The notes beneath the pieces were generated by a model. The model was not told where the DNA came from, did not search any database, and was given only the letters and a program-made list of their open reading frames with translations. From the NCBI GenBank assembly GCA_030590405.1, contig JAUUYO010000133.1:1-9636 (forward strand): a DNA stretch of 9,636 nucleotides. The letters are read 5' to 3'. This document shows, piece after piece, positions 1-6,632 of this stretch. A program made the translations under genes and the position numbers. The stretch comes from Kangiellaceae bacterium. Its GTDB lineage: Bacteria > Pseudomonadota > Gammaproteobacteria > Enterobacterales > Kangiellaceae. Numbering within the stretch: position 1 is the stretch's first letter; every line of letters starts with the position of its first letter.

Positions 1-1
1 A

Positions 2-76
2 AAAAATGAACTACTTTATGAAATAACGAAGGATTTTACCGACCGTACTTTCGGAACAATTGCAACGATTGAGTGA
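2..76 (+). other. Possible 3' end of a gene cut by the window edge
   Basis: An open frame runs in from the left edge and stops at TGA 74-76, giving 24 residues that include NELLYEITKDFTDR. A second frame, open from 27 to TGA 105-107, reads LSEQLQRLSEYLLARAPTY, which looks more like a real protein tail. Either may be the end of a plus-strand gene converging on the channel gene, or the two may be parts of one tail joined by a frameshift. No start codon or family is visible, so this is a weak call. Confidence 0.2.
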
Positions 77-118
77 ATATCTGTTAGCTCGTGCCCCGAC
101 TTATTGAGAAGCTTCTAA

Positions 119-137
119 CAATTAGCTTAAGTAATTG
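119..137 (-). terminator. Weak dyad just past the channel gene
   Basis: The arms CAATTA (119-124) and TAATTG (132-137) flank a CTTAAG core, only a few bases beyond the channel stop codon. A 10-bp palindrome, AGAAGCTTCT, follows at 107-116. No real T-run follows on the minus strand, so termination here is a weak inference. The same DNA could serve the convergent frame at the left edge. Confidence 0.25.
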
Positions 138-140
138 ATT

Positions 141-1217
141 CTAATCGAGTCTCAAATCCTCAAGCTGTAACCTTTGTGTCGGATAAGCCATCTCAGCATT
201 ATTTGAACTAATCACGTCAGCAATCTTTAGCAGAACATCTTGTTTGATCTCATGAAATTTTATCCAATCAGTTGTTTTAGTAAAGGTATAAACAAAAAAA
301 TCAACCGACGATTCAGAAAACGCATTGAGATTGACGATCATCGTCTGTTTAGTATCAATGGCCGGATGTTGCTGCAACATCTGTTTGACTTGGGTAATGA
401 TATTTTCTGCCTGGCTAATGTCGTCATAACGAACCCCAAAGGTCTCGTAAATACGCCGGTTGGTCATTCTTGAAGGGTTTTCAACGGCAATGCTGTTAAA
501 TATCGCATTAGGAACGTACAAAGGCCTTTTATCGAAGGTTCTGATCCGTGTTTGACGCCAACCGATGTATTCAACCGTGCCTTCGATCTGGCGATCATTT
601 GAGCGGATCCAGTCACCAATCGAAAATGGTCGATCTAGATAGATGATCAAACCGCCAAAAAAATTAGCCAACAAATCTTTAGCCGCAAAACCAATTGCGA
701 TACCGCCAATACCGCCAAAGGCTAATACCGCACTAATACTCACCCCAAGATTTTGCAAAATCAATAAAATCGTGGTGATACTGACAGAAACTCGTAGCAG
801 TTTGCTAATTGCTTCAATGGTCGATTTATCGACTTTCTTTTCATCGCTACGACCAATATTGCTGCCGATCAGATTTTTTTCTGCCTGGTGAATAAATCGA
901 ACTAGGCTCCAGGAAAGCACCATCACCAGAAATACATCTCGTAATTCAGTCTTAATATCAACACTAAGCAAATAACGAAGAATGATCCAACCGCCAGCGC
1001 CCCAAATGAGTAACGTGATAGGGGACGAAATCGCCAGAACAATCGCGTCATCCCAATCATTTTTAGTCTTTTTTAGTTGTTTATCGAGTTTGGTATAAAT
1101 TCGTCGCCAAATAAAATTAACCAACAAGGTGATAAACACCCCTAGAAAAACCTGATAGATAAAGGCGTTATCGCCCACATTTGTTTGTAACCAGTTGTCT
1201 AAATCCGACAGTGCCAT
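141..1217 (-). CDS. MscS-family mechanosensitive channel, YnaI-like
   Basis: Inner-membrane channel of 358 aa that opens under membrane tension and releases small solutes during hypo-osmotic shock. About five membrane helices are visible (roughly residues 18-39, 58-84, 93-111, 137-159 and the pore helix 160-193). The pore helix is Gly/Ala-rich (FGGIGGIAIGFAAKD) and is followed by the family hallmark DRPFSIGDWI (195-204), then EGTVEYIGWRQTRIRTFD and RPLYVPN in the beta domain. The C-terminal half resembles E. coli YnaI closely, including NPSRMTNRRI and a late FTKTTDW. Length and topology fit YnaI (about 343 aa). I chose the ATG at 1217 because AAGGA (1224-1228) precedes it at good spacing; an in-frame ATG ten codons upstream lies inside nagZ and has no better site. 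The ribosome site overlaps the nagZ stop codon, so the two genes are co-transcribed and probably translationally coupled. Confidence 0.93.
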   Translation of the reverse strand: MALSDLDNWLQTNVGDNAFIYQVFLGVFITLLVNFIWRRIYTKLDKQLKKTKNDWDDAIVLAISSPITLLIWGAGGWIILRYLLSVDIKTELRDVFLVMVLSWSLVRFIHQAEKNLIGSNIGRSDEKKVDKSTIEAISKLLRVSVSITTILLILQNLGVSISAVLAFGGIGGIAIGFAAKDLLANFFGGLIIYLDRPFSIGDWIRSNDRQIEGTVEYIGWRQTRIRTFDKRPLYVPNAIFNSIAVENPSRMTNRRIYETFGVRYDDISQAENIITQVKQMLQQHPAIDTKQTMIVNLNAFSESSVDFFVYTFTKTTDWIKFHEIKQDVLLKIADVISSNNAEMAYPTQRLQLEDLRLD

Positions 1218-1227
1218 GTTTTGTCCT

Positions 1228-2256
1228 TTATTGATTGAGTGTTGCAACTTGTTTGTTTAATATCTGCCATCGTGCGGTCTTCTGAACAGCTGTCAGACCA
1301 ACCGCTAATCCTGATTTTGCCTGCATTTTACTAAGCCGCAGTCTTGATACTTCTGGCAATTGAAAATCTTTTAAATACGCCAGCAGAACTTTAACTTGAG
1401 CGCGATTATTACAAAGCAAAAGCATGTCACAACCAGCCGACAAGGCTTTATCCGCCCGTTGGATAAAATCCCCAACAACTTCTGCGCCTTTCATCGATAA
1501 ATCGTCTGAAAAAACCACCCCATCAAAGCCAATTCGGCTGCGTAATATCTGCTGTATCCAGACTTTTGAAAAACCGGCAGGTTCCGCATCTATTTTTGGA
1601 TAAATTATATGTGCTGGCATCATCGCAAGAAGTTTATCCTTTAGATGAATAAAAGGCTGCATATCATTGTTTTGTATGTTTTCTTCTTCACGAGGATCGA
1701 TCGGAATAGTCAAATGGGAATCCTCAACAACACTGCCATGCCCAGGAAAATGTTTACCGGTTGCTGCCATGCCTGCCTGACTCATTCCACTAACAAAAGC
1801 CGCGGCTAAATGAGTGATGCTTGATTGATCTTCTGCAAACGCTCTGTCACCGATAATCTGGCTGGATGCCAGGCCCAAATCCAGCACCGGAGAAAAGCTG
1901 ATATCGCAACCAACAGATAAAATTTCCATTGCCATCAACTCGCCAAATTGCCTTGCGCGCTTTGTTGCCAGATCTGGCTGTTTTTGAAATAACCTTCCAA
2001 GGCTCCTGAGTGGCGGTAATAAGCTAAAGCCCTGTTTAAACCGCTGTACTCTGCCGCCCTCTTGATCAACAGCAATAATGATATCTTGCCTGACTGAGCG
2101 GATCGATTTTATTAAGGATTCAATTTGCACGCTGGAGTGAAAATTTCGACTGAATAGGATCAATCCTCCACAGGCAGGATGAACGATACATTCTATATCC
2201 TCATTGCATAGTTCAGTACCTTCAATGTCCAGCATTAATGGACCAATGTTTATCAT
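1228..2256 (-). CDS. nagZ: Beta-N-acetylhexosaminidase NagZ (GH3)
   Basis: Cytoplasmic glycoside hydrolase of family 3, 342 aa, usual length for the single-domain proteobacterial NagZ. It removes the non-reducing GlcNAc from GlcNAc-1,6-anhydroMurNAc peptides during peptidoglycan recycling; in species with AmpR/AmpC its products also induce beta-lactamase. Visible motifs: GPLMLDIEG at the N-terminus (5-13), DQEGGRVQRF (64-73), the GH3 signature KHFPGHG (168-174) followed by DSH (179-181), whose Asp and His form the general-acid dyad on a mobile loop, and FSDDLSMKGA (249-258), whose first Asp (D251) is the expected nucleophile. No signal peptide is present, as expected. The start fits the family N-terminus. 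Its Shine-Dalgarno is weak (AAGAG), lying inside a short leader ORF that ends on the start codon. It is first in a two-gene operon with the MscS channel, 10 bp apart. Confidence 0.96.
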   Translation of the reverse strand: MINIGPLMLDIEGTELCNEDIECIVHPACGGLILFSRNFHSSVQIESLIKSIRSVRQDIIIAVDQEGGRVQRFKQGFSLLPPLRSLGRLFQKQPDLATKRARQFGELMAMEILSVGCDISFSPVLDLGLASSQIIGDRAFAEDQSSITHLAAAFVSGMSQAGMAATGKHFPGHGSVVEDSHLTIPIDPREEENIQNNDMQPFIHLKDKLLAMMPAHIIYPKIDAEPAGFSKVWIQQILRSRIGFDGVVFSDDLSMKGAEVVGDFIQRADKALSAGCDMLLLCNNRAQVKVLLAYLKDFQLPEVSRLRLSKMQAKSGLAVGLTAVQKTARWQILNKQVATLNQ

Positions 2257-2281
2257 TAGCAGATGGCTCTTATCATTAGCA
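2250..2281. repeat. 12-bp direct repeat spanning the nagZ start
   Basis: TTATCATTAGCA occurs at 2250-2261 and again at 2270-2281, a 20-bp period. On the minus strand each copy reads TGCTAATGATAA. The downstream copy carries the nagZ ATG and the upstream copy carries an out-of-frame ATG that begins the leader ORF. It looks like a short slippage duplication, possibly kept for regulation. Confidence 0.7.
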
Positions 2282-2282
2282 T
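2256..2282 (-). other. Leader ORF coupled to nagZ
   Basis: Reading from ATG 2282, an 8-residue frame (MLMIRAIC) ends in TAA 2258-2256, whose last A is the first base of the nagZ ATG (TAATG). An internal ATG at 2276 gives a 6-residue version. The arrangement suggests termination-reinitiation into nagZ. The 12-bp direct repeat listed separately creates the second start. Translation of the leader is inferred and not proven. Confidence 0.35.
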
Positions 2283-2305
2283 GACGTTCGATTAGAAAAA
2301 AGGGA

Positions 2306-2334
2306 ATTCTACCTTGAAGTTGAACGAAGGTAAA
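2306..2334 (-). promoter_or_regulatory. Sigma-70-like promoter for nagZ
   Basis: On the minus strand the -35 candidate TTTACC (2329-2334) and -10 candidate TAGAAT (2306-2311) are exactly 17 bp apart, with 4/6 and 5/6 matches to consensus. The predicted transcript would begin near 2299, leaving a leader of about 43 nt that contains the short ORF before nagZ. Confidence 0.5.
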
Positions 2335-2339
2335 TAACG

Positions 2340-2352
2340 GCCAATAATTGGC
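2340..2352. promoter_or_regulatory. Palindrome upstream of the nagZ promoter
   Basis: GCCAAT-A-ATTGGC is a perfect 6-bp inverted repeat around one base. It ends five bases upstream of the proposed -35 box of nagZ, a typical place for an activator or repressor. The binding protein is unknown. A related core (CCAATAATGG) occurs at the regulator promoter near 9150. Confidence 0.35.
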
Positions 2353-2470
2353 TCCTAATACTTATTGCAGATATCAGCATGCCTGTACCGAAGCTTCTTT
2401 GTGGTATTGCCAATATGGGTGTTGCTTTGGATTAATCTGGAAGAAAATCCTGACAGATCCCTCTGGACAT

Positions 2471-2493
2471 AAAAAATCCCGAAATTCGGGATT
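2471..2493 (-). terminator. Intrinsic terminator of the chalcone-isomerase-like gene
   Basis: On the minus strand the arms AATCCCGA and TCGGGATT form a perfect 8-bp stem with a 3-nt loop. They run into six T residues (complement of 2471-2476, the first two of which are in the stem). It lies 35 bp beyond the stop codon at 2528. The plus-strand side lacks a comparable T-run, so it acts in one direction, isolating this gene from nagZ. Confidence 0.87.
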
Positions 2494-2527
2494 CTTATCA
2501 AATTAATTTAGTCAGCAAATGCCTGAA

Positions 2528-3100
2528 CTAATTGTCTCCAAGCAACTGTTTTTTCATTGAAGGGTTTAACGGACGATCACCTAACCAGGTCTTAAGAAAC
2601 GCATTATAGAAGATCTTTCCTGGGATCAAGCCTTTTTGAACGCCATTGATACTAACTAAAGTTCCCTGAGACGGGGCAAAATCGATACAAACTTCATCAC
2701 CCTGCTGGATTTCTGTTTTCCAAATCTGATTAAATTGATTTACTAAAGGCTCTAAAGCCTCTAATTCTGATTCTGTGTGGTTGACGGTTATGCCAAGATT
2801 GATAGCCCGAATAATAGCATCAGCCTTTATTGATTGGTTAGTCACAATAATAAATCGTTTGGCGCCAGCACTGTTAATAATTTCTTCAACTGACTCAGCG
2901 TCATTTTGTAAATATAAACCGCCTACATATACCGCTTGGCGCGCATTCGACTTAGTCGCGGCACCTTTTAAACGCAATTCAGCCCCACCAGGAGAAAGAG
3001 TGATCACTTCTTCAAGCGCTACTCCAGTAAGAGATTCAGCTGAGCAAAGAGGACTAAAGGACAAAAAACCGGAAACTACTAAGATTAAAATCTTATTCAC
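2528..3100 (-). CDS. Secreted chalcone-isomerase-like protein
   Basis: A 190-aa exported protein of the bacterial chalcone-isomerase-like family (Pfam Chalcone_3 type). The enzymatic or binding role of this family in bacteria is not established; they are not expected to make flavonoids. The GTG start at 3100 gives a proper signal peptide (basic VNK, hydrophobic ILILVVSGFLSF, likely cut after LCSA near residue 21) and is preceded by AGGTG (3107-3111) at good spacing. The open frame continues upstream to an ATG at 3238, but that would bury the signal peptide 46 residues in and lie upstream of the likely promoter. Family features: YVGGLYL (58-64) and the C-terminal block INGVQKGLIPGK followed by FYNAFLKTWLGDRPLNPSMK (151-183). 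The single cysteine of the predicted mature protein is C138. It is monocistronic, with its own promoter and a strong terminator. Confidence 0.88.
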   Translation of the reverse strand: MNKILILVVSGFLSFSPLCSAESLTGVALEEVITLSPGGAELRLKGAATKSNARQAVYVGGLYLQNDAESVEEIINSAGAKRFIIVTNQSIKADAIIRAINLGITVNHTESELEALEPLVNQFNQIWKTEIQQGDEVCIDFAPSQGTLVSINGVQKGLIPGKIFYNAFLKTWLGDRPLNPSMKKQLLGDN

Positions 3101-3122
3101 GGGAGCACCTACAATATTCAAA

Positions 3123-3323
3123 ATGTTAAATGATATCAATCCCTTGGGCGAATTTATTGTTATTCTTCTAATCGCATTATTGGTCCATTTCAAATATCGC
3201 GAACAAGTGAGGCTACAACAATTAACATCCTGTTGCAATCATAATAACTTAATATTTAACCTAACTTCTGGTCACAGCTCACAAAGCCAATTAAAATTGA
3301 TTGTTTCGTTATTTTTAGAGTGA
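3123..3323 (+). CDS. Doubtful small membrane protein
   Basis: An ATG-started frame of 66 codons lies wholly in the divergent intergenic region. The product begins MLNDINPLGEF and has one hydrophobic helix, roughly residues 10-22 (FIVILLIALLVHF), followed by a basic KYREQVR, the usual inside-positive edge. The tail contains CC at about 37-38 and is polar. No Shine-Dalgarno is visible near the ATG and the frame overlaps the likely promoter of the opposite gene, so this may be chance. I do not recognise a family. Confidence 0.2.
   Translation: MLNDINPLGEFIVILLIALLVHFKYREQVRLQQLTSCCNHNNLIFNLTSGHSSQSQLKLIVSLFLE
3165..3193 (-). promoter_or_regulatory. Sigma-70-like promoter for the chalcone-isomerase-like gene
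   Basis: On the minus strand TTGAAA (3188-3193, 5/6 match) and TAGAAG (3165-3170, 4/6) are 17 bp apart. The start would be near 3158, about 58 nt before the GTG at 3100. This also argues against the longer ATG start at 3238. Confidence 0.45.
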
Positions 3324-3486
3324 ATTGCACGTCAAAATGATATTTACTGATTATTAGAGACCTTTGCACGAAACATATAACAGATTGAAGTATCAGGATT
3401 AGAACTTGAACGAACTTCGCTTATTAGACTATCAGACTATTGTCATTCCCCCTCTTAGTTGATATCTTCAACTCGGACATCCTCAC

Positions 3487-3519
3487 AACAGCGGAATTAC
3501 AATGGTGCCTGCTGTTTTT
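3487..3519 (+). promoter_or_regulatory. Hairpin with short T-run in the dctP leader
   Basis: The arms AACAGCGG (3487-3494) and CCTGCTGTT (3508-3516) pair over 8 bp, including one G-U. They run directly into three more T residues (3517-3519), 43 bases before the dctP ATG. It could act as a leader attenuator, but the T-run is short and the loop long. Confidence 0.25.
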
Positions 3520-3562
3520 GGCTATACGGGATCAACATGCTAAAACCACTCGGAGAATCTAT

Positions 3563-4645
3563 ATGAAATCTAAGCTAAAACTCATACTTGCATTATTGCT
3601 AACTGCATGCTTTTCAACCACACTGGTTGCAGCAGACAAAGTTTACCAATGGCGCCTGGCGGAGACATGGGGGCCTAACTTCCCTATTTTCGGCGATACT
3701 ACTAAGAACATGGCGAAAATGGTAAAGGAGATGTCGAACGGCCGGCTAATCATCCGTATCGATTCATCAAACCGTCACAAATCAGCCTTGGGAATTTTCG
3801 ACTTTGTTAAAAACGGTCAATATCAAATGGGACATTCTGCCTCCTACTATTGGAAAGGCAAAAATATCAATACGATGTTTTTTACAACTCTCCCCTTTGG
3901 AATGACAACGCCTGAACAATATGGCTGGTTTTATTACGGCGGTGGTCAGGAGTTAATGAAAGAAGTCTATGATCAATACGGGATCCTCTCGTTCCCTGGT
4001 GGTAATACTGGAAATCAAATGGGTGGCTGGTTTCGAAAAGAAATCAATTCGCTTGAGGATTTAAAAGGGTTAAAAATGCGTATTCCCGGATTTGCAGGTG
4101 AAGTTCTCGCTGAACTCGGCGCCAAGCCCACTAACATTGCTTCCGGCGAGCTTTATACCTCCCTTGAACGCAACACAATTGATGCGCTAGAGTGGGTTGG
4201 TCCTTCACTTGATTTAAGAATGGGTTTTCATAAAATTGCGCCTTATTATTATACAGGCTGGCATGAACCAGCCACTGAGCTTCAATTTATGGTTAATCAG
4301 AAAGCTTATAATAGCTTACCAGCCGACCTGCAAAATATCTTAAAAGTAGCGATGAAAGCATCAGCTTACGATATGTATTCTCAGTCAATGTATGAAAGTG
4401 CACTTAATCTTGCAACTATTCAGACCGAATATCCTAATGTAAAAATAAAAACATTCCCTGAACCTGTGATGCAAGCGCTCAAACAAGCCAACAAAAAATT
4501 ACTTGCTGAATTTTCGGCCAAAGATCCAATGAGCAAAAAAATCCTTGACTCAATCCACAGTTACAGTAAAAAAGCTCGAGCCTGGACTAATTTTTCCGAT
4601 CGCGCTTATTTGGATAGTTTGGACAAAATAGACACAAATAAATAA
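3563..4645 (+). CDS. dctP: TRAP transporter substrate-binding protein DctP, TakP-type
   Basis: Periplasmic solute receptor of a tripartite TRAP importer, 360 aa. The ATG at 3563 was chosen because CGGAG (3551-3555) lies 7 bp upstream and the signal peptide (MKSKLKLILALLL...) begins there; an in-frame ATG 41 codons earlier lacks these. Cleavage is likely after LVAA near residue 24, though LTAC at 13-16 also fits a lipobox. The sequence resembles TakP of Rhodobacter sphaeroides, which binds pyruvate and other 2-oxoacids with a sodium ion. The motif GNTGNQMGGWFRKE (147-160), R173 in KMRIPG and the pair E210-W211 in DALEWVGP fall where I recall TakP has Gln154, Arg175, Glu214 and Trp215. A monocarboxylate 2-oxoacid or lactate-like ligand is therefore likely, though not shown. 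The permease genes follow after a 132-bp gap that contains a strong inverted repeat. Confidence 0.93.
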   Translation: MKSKLKLILALLLTACFSTTLVAADKVYQWRLAETWGPNFPIFGDTTKNMAKMVKEMSNGRLIIRIDSSNRHKSALGIFDFVKNGQYQMGHSASYYWKGKNINTMFFTTLPFGMTTPEQYGWFYYGGGQELMKEVYDQYGILSFPGGNTGNQMGGWFRKEINSLEDLKGLKMRIPGFAGEVLAELGAKPTNIASGELYTSLERNTIDALEWVGPSLDLRMGFHKIAPYYYTGWHEPATELQFMVNQKAYNSLPADLQNILKVAMKASAYDMYSQSMYESALNLATIQTEYPNVKIKTFPEPVMQALKQANKKLLAEFSAKDPMSKKILDSIHSYSKKARAWTNFSDRAYLDSLDKIDTNK

Positions 4646-4654
4646 TTTGTTGTA

Positions 4655-4695
4655 ACGGAACTAACTCATTCTTTTAGTTTATCAGTTAGTTCCGT
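4655..4695 (+). promoter_or_regulatory. Perfect 12-bp stem-loop between dctP and dctQ
   Basis: ACGGAACTAACT (4655-4666) and AGTTAGTTCCGT (4684-4695) are exact reverse complements around a 17-nt loop, starting nine bases after the dctP stop. The nearest T-run (4712-4718) is 16 bases past the stem, so it is not a standard full terminator. Such hairpins after binding-protein genes commonly protect the upstream mRNA end or lower downstream expression, giving more receptor than permease. That role is inferred here. Confidence 0.7.
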
Positions 4696-4777
4696 AGTAT
4701 TACTCTCTCATATTTTTTTCTGGCGCTGATTAATCCTTTGACTCAATTAGCAATAGCGATAACAAGAATAACGACCT

Positions 4778-5299
4778 ATGAAAGTTACGACTCAACTCAC
4801 ACGAATAATTGATTATGTTGGCCTGTTCTGCGCGACATTAATGTGTCTGATGTTATTGAATGTTTTTTACGATGTCGTTATGCGCTATTTATTCGACGAT
4901 GTCAGTATTGGAATGCAAGAGTTGGAATGGCACTTGTTTGCCGCCATGTTTATGTTTGGCATTGGTTATACCTTAAAAGAAGATGGGCACGTAAGAGTCG
5001 ATGTTTTTTATGACCGCACGTCGAATAAAACTAAAGCATGGATCAACATTATTGGCTCTCTACTACTTGCACTTCCAATCACTCTGATTATTTTCTACTA
5101 TAGCGTTGGTTATACCTACGAAGCTTACGAAATGGGAGAAGGCAGCGCTGATCCCGGCGGGCTACCCAATCGGTGGATCATTCGTTCAGTCATTCCAACT
5201 TCTTCGTTGTTTGTGGTTTTGTGTATCGTGCAGGTGGTACTCGTACAAATTGAACAATTTAAAAATCAGATCGATGTTCAAACAGAGGAGAATTCATAA
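4778..5299 (+). CDS. dctQ: TRAP transporter small permease DctQ
   Basis: Inner-membrane small subunit of 173 aa with the expected four helices (about 14-36, 49-67, 88-109 and 134-157). It supports the large permease and helps couple it to the substrate receptor. Family signs are the amphipathic start, MRYLF (35-39), the ELEWHLF segment (48-54) and GYTLKEDGHVRVDVFYDR (63-80), a well-conserved DctQ loop. The 5' end lacks a clear Shine-Dalgarno near ATG 4778, which may, with the preceding hairpin, keep permease levels below the receptor. The end is coupled to dctM: its TAA shares one base with the dctM ATG. A polar cytoplasmic tail rich in Gln and Glu (160-173) closes the protein. Confidence 0.93.
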   Translation: MKVTTQLTRIIDYVGLFCATLMCLMLLNVFYDVVMRYLFDDVSIGMQELEWHLFAAMFMFGIGYTLKEDGHVRVDVFYDRTSNKTKAWINIIGSLLLALPITLIIFYYSVGYTYEAYEMGEGSADPGGLPNRWIIRSVIPTSSLFVVLCIVQVVLVQIEQFKNQIDVQTEENS

Positions 5300-6579
5300 T
5301 GGTAGGAATTCTTCTTTTTATTATCGCTCTGTTTTTATTGTTTGCTGGTTACTCTGTCGCTTATACATTTGCAGGCGTTTCATTAATTGTCGGTTTTATT
5401 GCTCTCGGGCCAGAGCTATTTGCTTTTATGCCATACAGAATTATGAGCATCATGGAGAACACCACTCTGATGGCGATACCTATGTTCATTTTTATGGGAG
5501 TTGTTCTACAAAAATCAGGCCTGGCAGAAAGAATGCTGGAGTCCTCAGCGAAACTCTTTGGTGGTATTTCGGGTGGTGTTGCAATTTCAACCATCATTAT
5601 AGGCGCACTATTAGCCGCTTCTACCGGCGTTGTTGGAGCAAGCGTTGTTGCAATGGGTGTTATTTCTTTGCCCGTCATGTTAAAAAACAATTATCATCAA
5701 CCAACCGCAACTGGTGTTATTTGTGCGTCGGGCACTCTTGGCCAAATTATTCCGCCCTCTATCATTCTTATTATACTGGGTGATGTCATGGGAATTTCGG
5801 TTGGAGACCTGTTTAAAGCTGCGGTGTTACCTGGGGTAATGTTGATCGTTTTTTACGTGATCTATATTTTAATTCTTGGAAAGTTCAAACCCGACTATTG
5901 CCCACCTCTAAAAGTGGATGCTAATAAAGGACAACTCATCAGTCAAGCTATTAAAGATGTTGTTCCACCTTTAATATTAATCATCGCTGTTTTAGGTTCA
6001 ATTTTTGGAGGCATCGCAACGCCAACTGAATCATCGTCGTTAGGTGCTATCGGTGCGATCATACTTTCAATTTTTTATTCTGGATTTTCTTTCAAACAAA
6101 TAAAAGAAAGCTCACTAGAAACAGTTAAAGTAACCTCCATGATTTTTGCGGTACTAATTGGCGCAACAGCTTTCTCGATGGTTTTTAGTTACTCTGGCAG
6201 CGACTACCTGGTAGAAGAATTCATACTCGGCCTACCTGGTGACAAGTGGACTTTTATTATTCTCGCTATGGTCGCTATTTTGATTTTAGGTTTCTTTATC
6301 GATTTTATTGAAATCGCATTTTTGGTGGTACCGATTTTAGCACCGATAGCATTAGCGCTTAACCTTGACATGGTTTGGTTTGCGATATTGATTGCTATGA
6401 ATTTGCAAACTTCCTTTCTAACCCCACCGTTTGGATTTAGTTTATTTTATCTAAAGGGTGTAGCGCCAAAATCAATTAAAACCACCACCATATACAAAGG
6501 AGTTATTCCTTTTATTATTATTCAAGTCATCGTATTAAGCTTGGTCGTGTTTTTTCCAGAGCAATTGATTATTTACTAA
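5299..6579 (+). CDS. dctM: TRAP transporter large permease DctM
   Basis: Large membrane subunit, 426 aa, the usual length, with about 11-12 hydrophobic helices; a member of the ion transporter superfamily. It forms the transport path and uses the sodium gradient to take substrate from DctP. Recognisable blocks are GGISGG (88-93), LLAASTGVVGASVVAMG (104-120), ASGTLGQIIPPSI (143-155), FGGIATPTESSSLGA (236-250), GFFIDFIEI (331-339) and QTSFLTPPFGF (370-380). The two PP-containing re-entrant hairpins at about 152 and 376 are typical of the two-fold pseudo-repeat. The ATG is set by GAGGAG (5285-5290), eight bases upstream inside the end of dctQ. With dctP and dctQ it makes a complete transporter; no sensor kinase or regulator for it lies nearby. 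Confidence 0.95.
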   Translation: MVGILLFIIALFLLFAGYSVAYTFAGVSLIVGFIALGPELFAFMPYRIMSIMENTTLMAIPMFIFMGVVLQKSGLAERMLESSAKLFGGISGGVAISTIIIGALLAASTGVVGASVVAMGVISLPVMLKNNYHQPTATGVICASGTLGQIIPPSIILIILGDVMGISVGDLFKAAVLPGVMLIVFYVIYILILGKFKPDYCPPLKVDANKGQLISQAIKDVVPPLILIIAVLGSIFGGIATPTESSSLGAIGAIILSIFYSGFSFKQIKESSLETVKVTSMIFAVLIGATAFSMVFSYSGSDYLVEEFILGLPGDKWTFIILAMVAILILGFFIDFIEIAFLVVPILAPIALALNLDMVWFAILIAMNLQTSFLTPPFGFSLFYLKGVAPKSIKTTTIYKGVIPFIIIQVIVLSLVVFFPEQLIIY

Positions 6580-6632
6580 ATCGAAATCACTATACCCATA
6601 GCGTTTTAAAATCAGGTGCGAATGCACCCATG

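Larger units (their letters stand above)
3101..3562. other. Divergent intergenic region before dctP
   Basis: These 462 bases separate the chalcone-isomerase-like gene from dctP and must hold both promoters. The minus-strand promoter is listed separately. On the plus strand I see only weak sigma-70 candidates, such as TTGCAC (3325-3330) with GATTAT (3349-3354) at 18-bp spacing, and no sigma-54 motif. A tandem AGACTAT repeat (3426-3432 and 3434-3440) and a leader hairpin (3487-3516) lie nearer dctP. A 66-codon frame is listed separately. Confidence 0.5.

Noticed and set aside
240..891. Plus-strand frames opposite the MscS channel
   Set aside because: They are antisense to conserved pore and beta-domain coding sequence and show no credible protein features.
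2775..3122. Long plus-strand open frame opposite the chalcone-isomerase-like gene
   Set aside because: It is antisense to a convincing secreted protein, its translation has no family features, and no ribosome site precedes it.
3238..3238. Upstream ATG start for the chalcone-isomerase-like gene
   Set aside because: It would place the signal peptide 46 residues inside the protein and lie upstream of the likely promoter; the GTG at 3100 has a proper ribosome site.
3500..3520. Sigma-54-like TGG...GC promoter before dctP
   Set aside because: The GG and GC elements are not at the required spacing.
5361..5690. 109-codon minus-strand frame inside dctM
   Set aside because: It is the reverse complement of conserved transmembrane coding sequence, with no independent start signal.
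5106..5783. 225-codon plus-strand frame across dctQ and dctM
   Set aside because: It is an alternate frame of two strongly recognised TRAP permease genes; its Cys/Tyr/Arg-rich translation is typical of a shadow.
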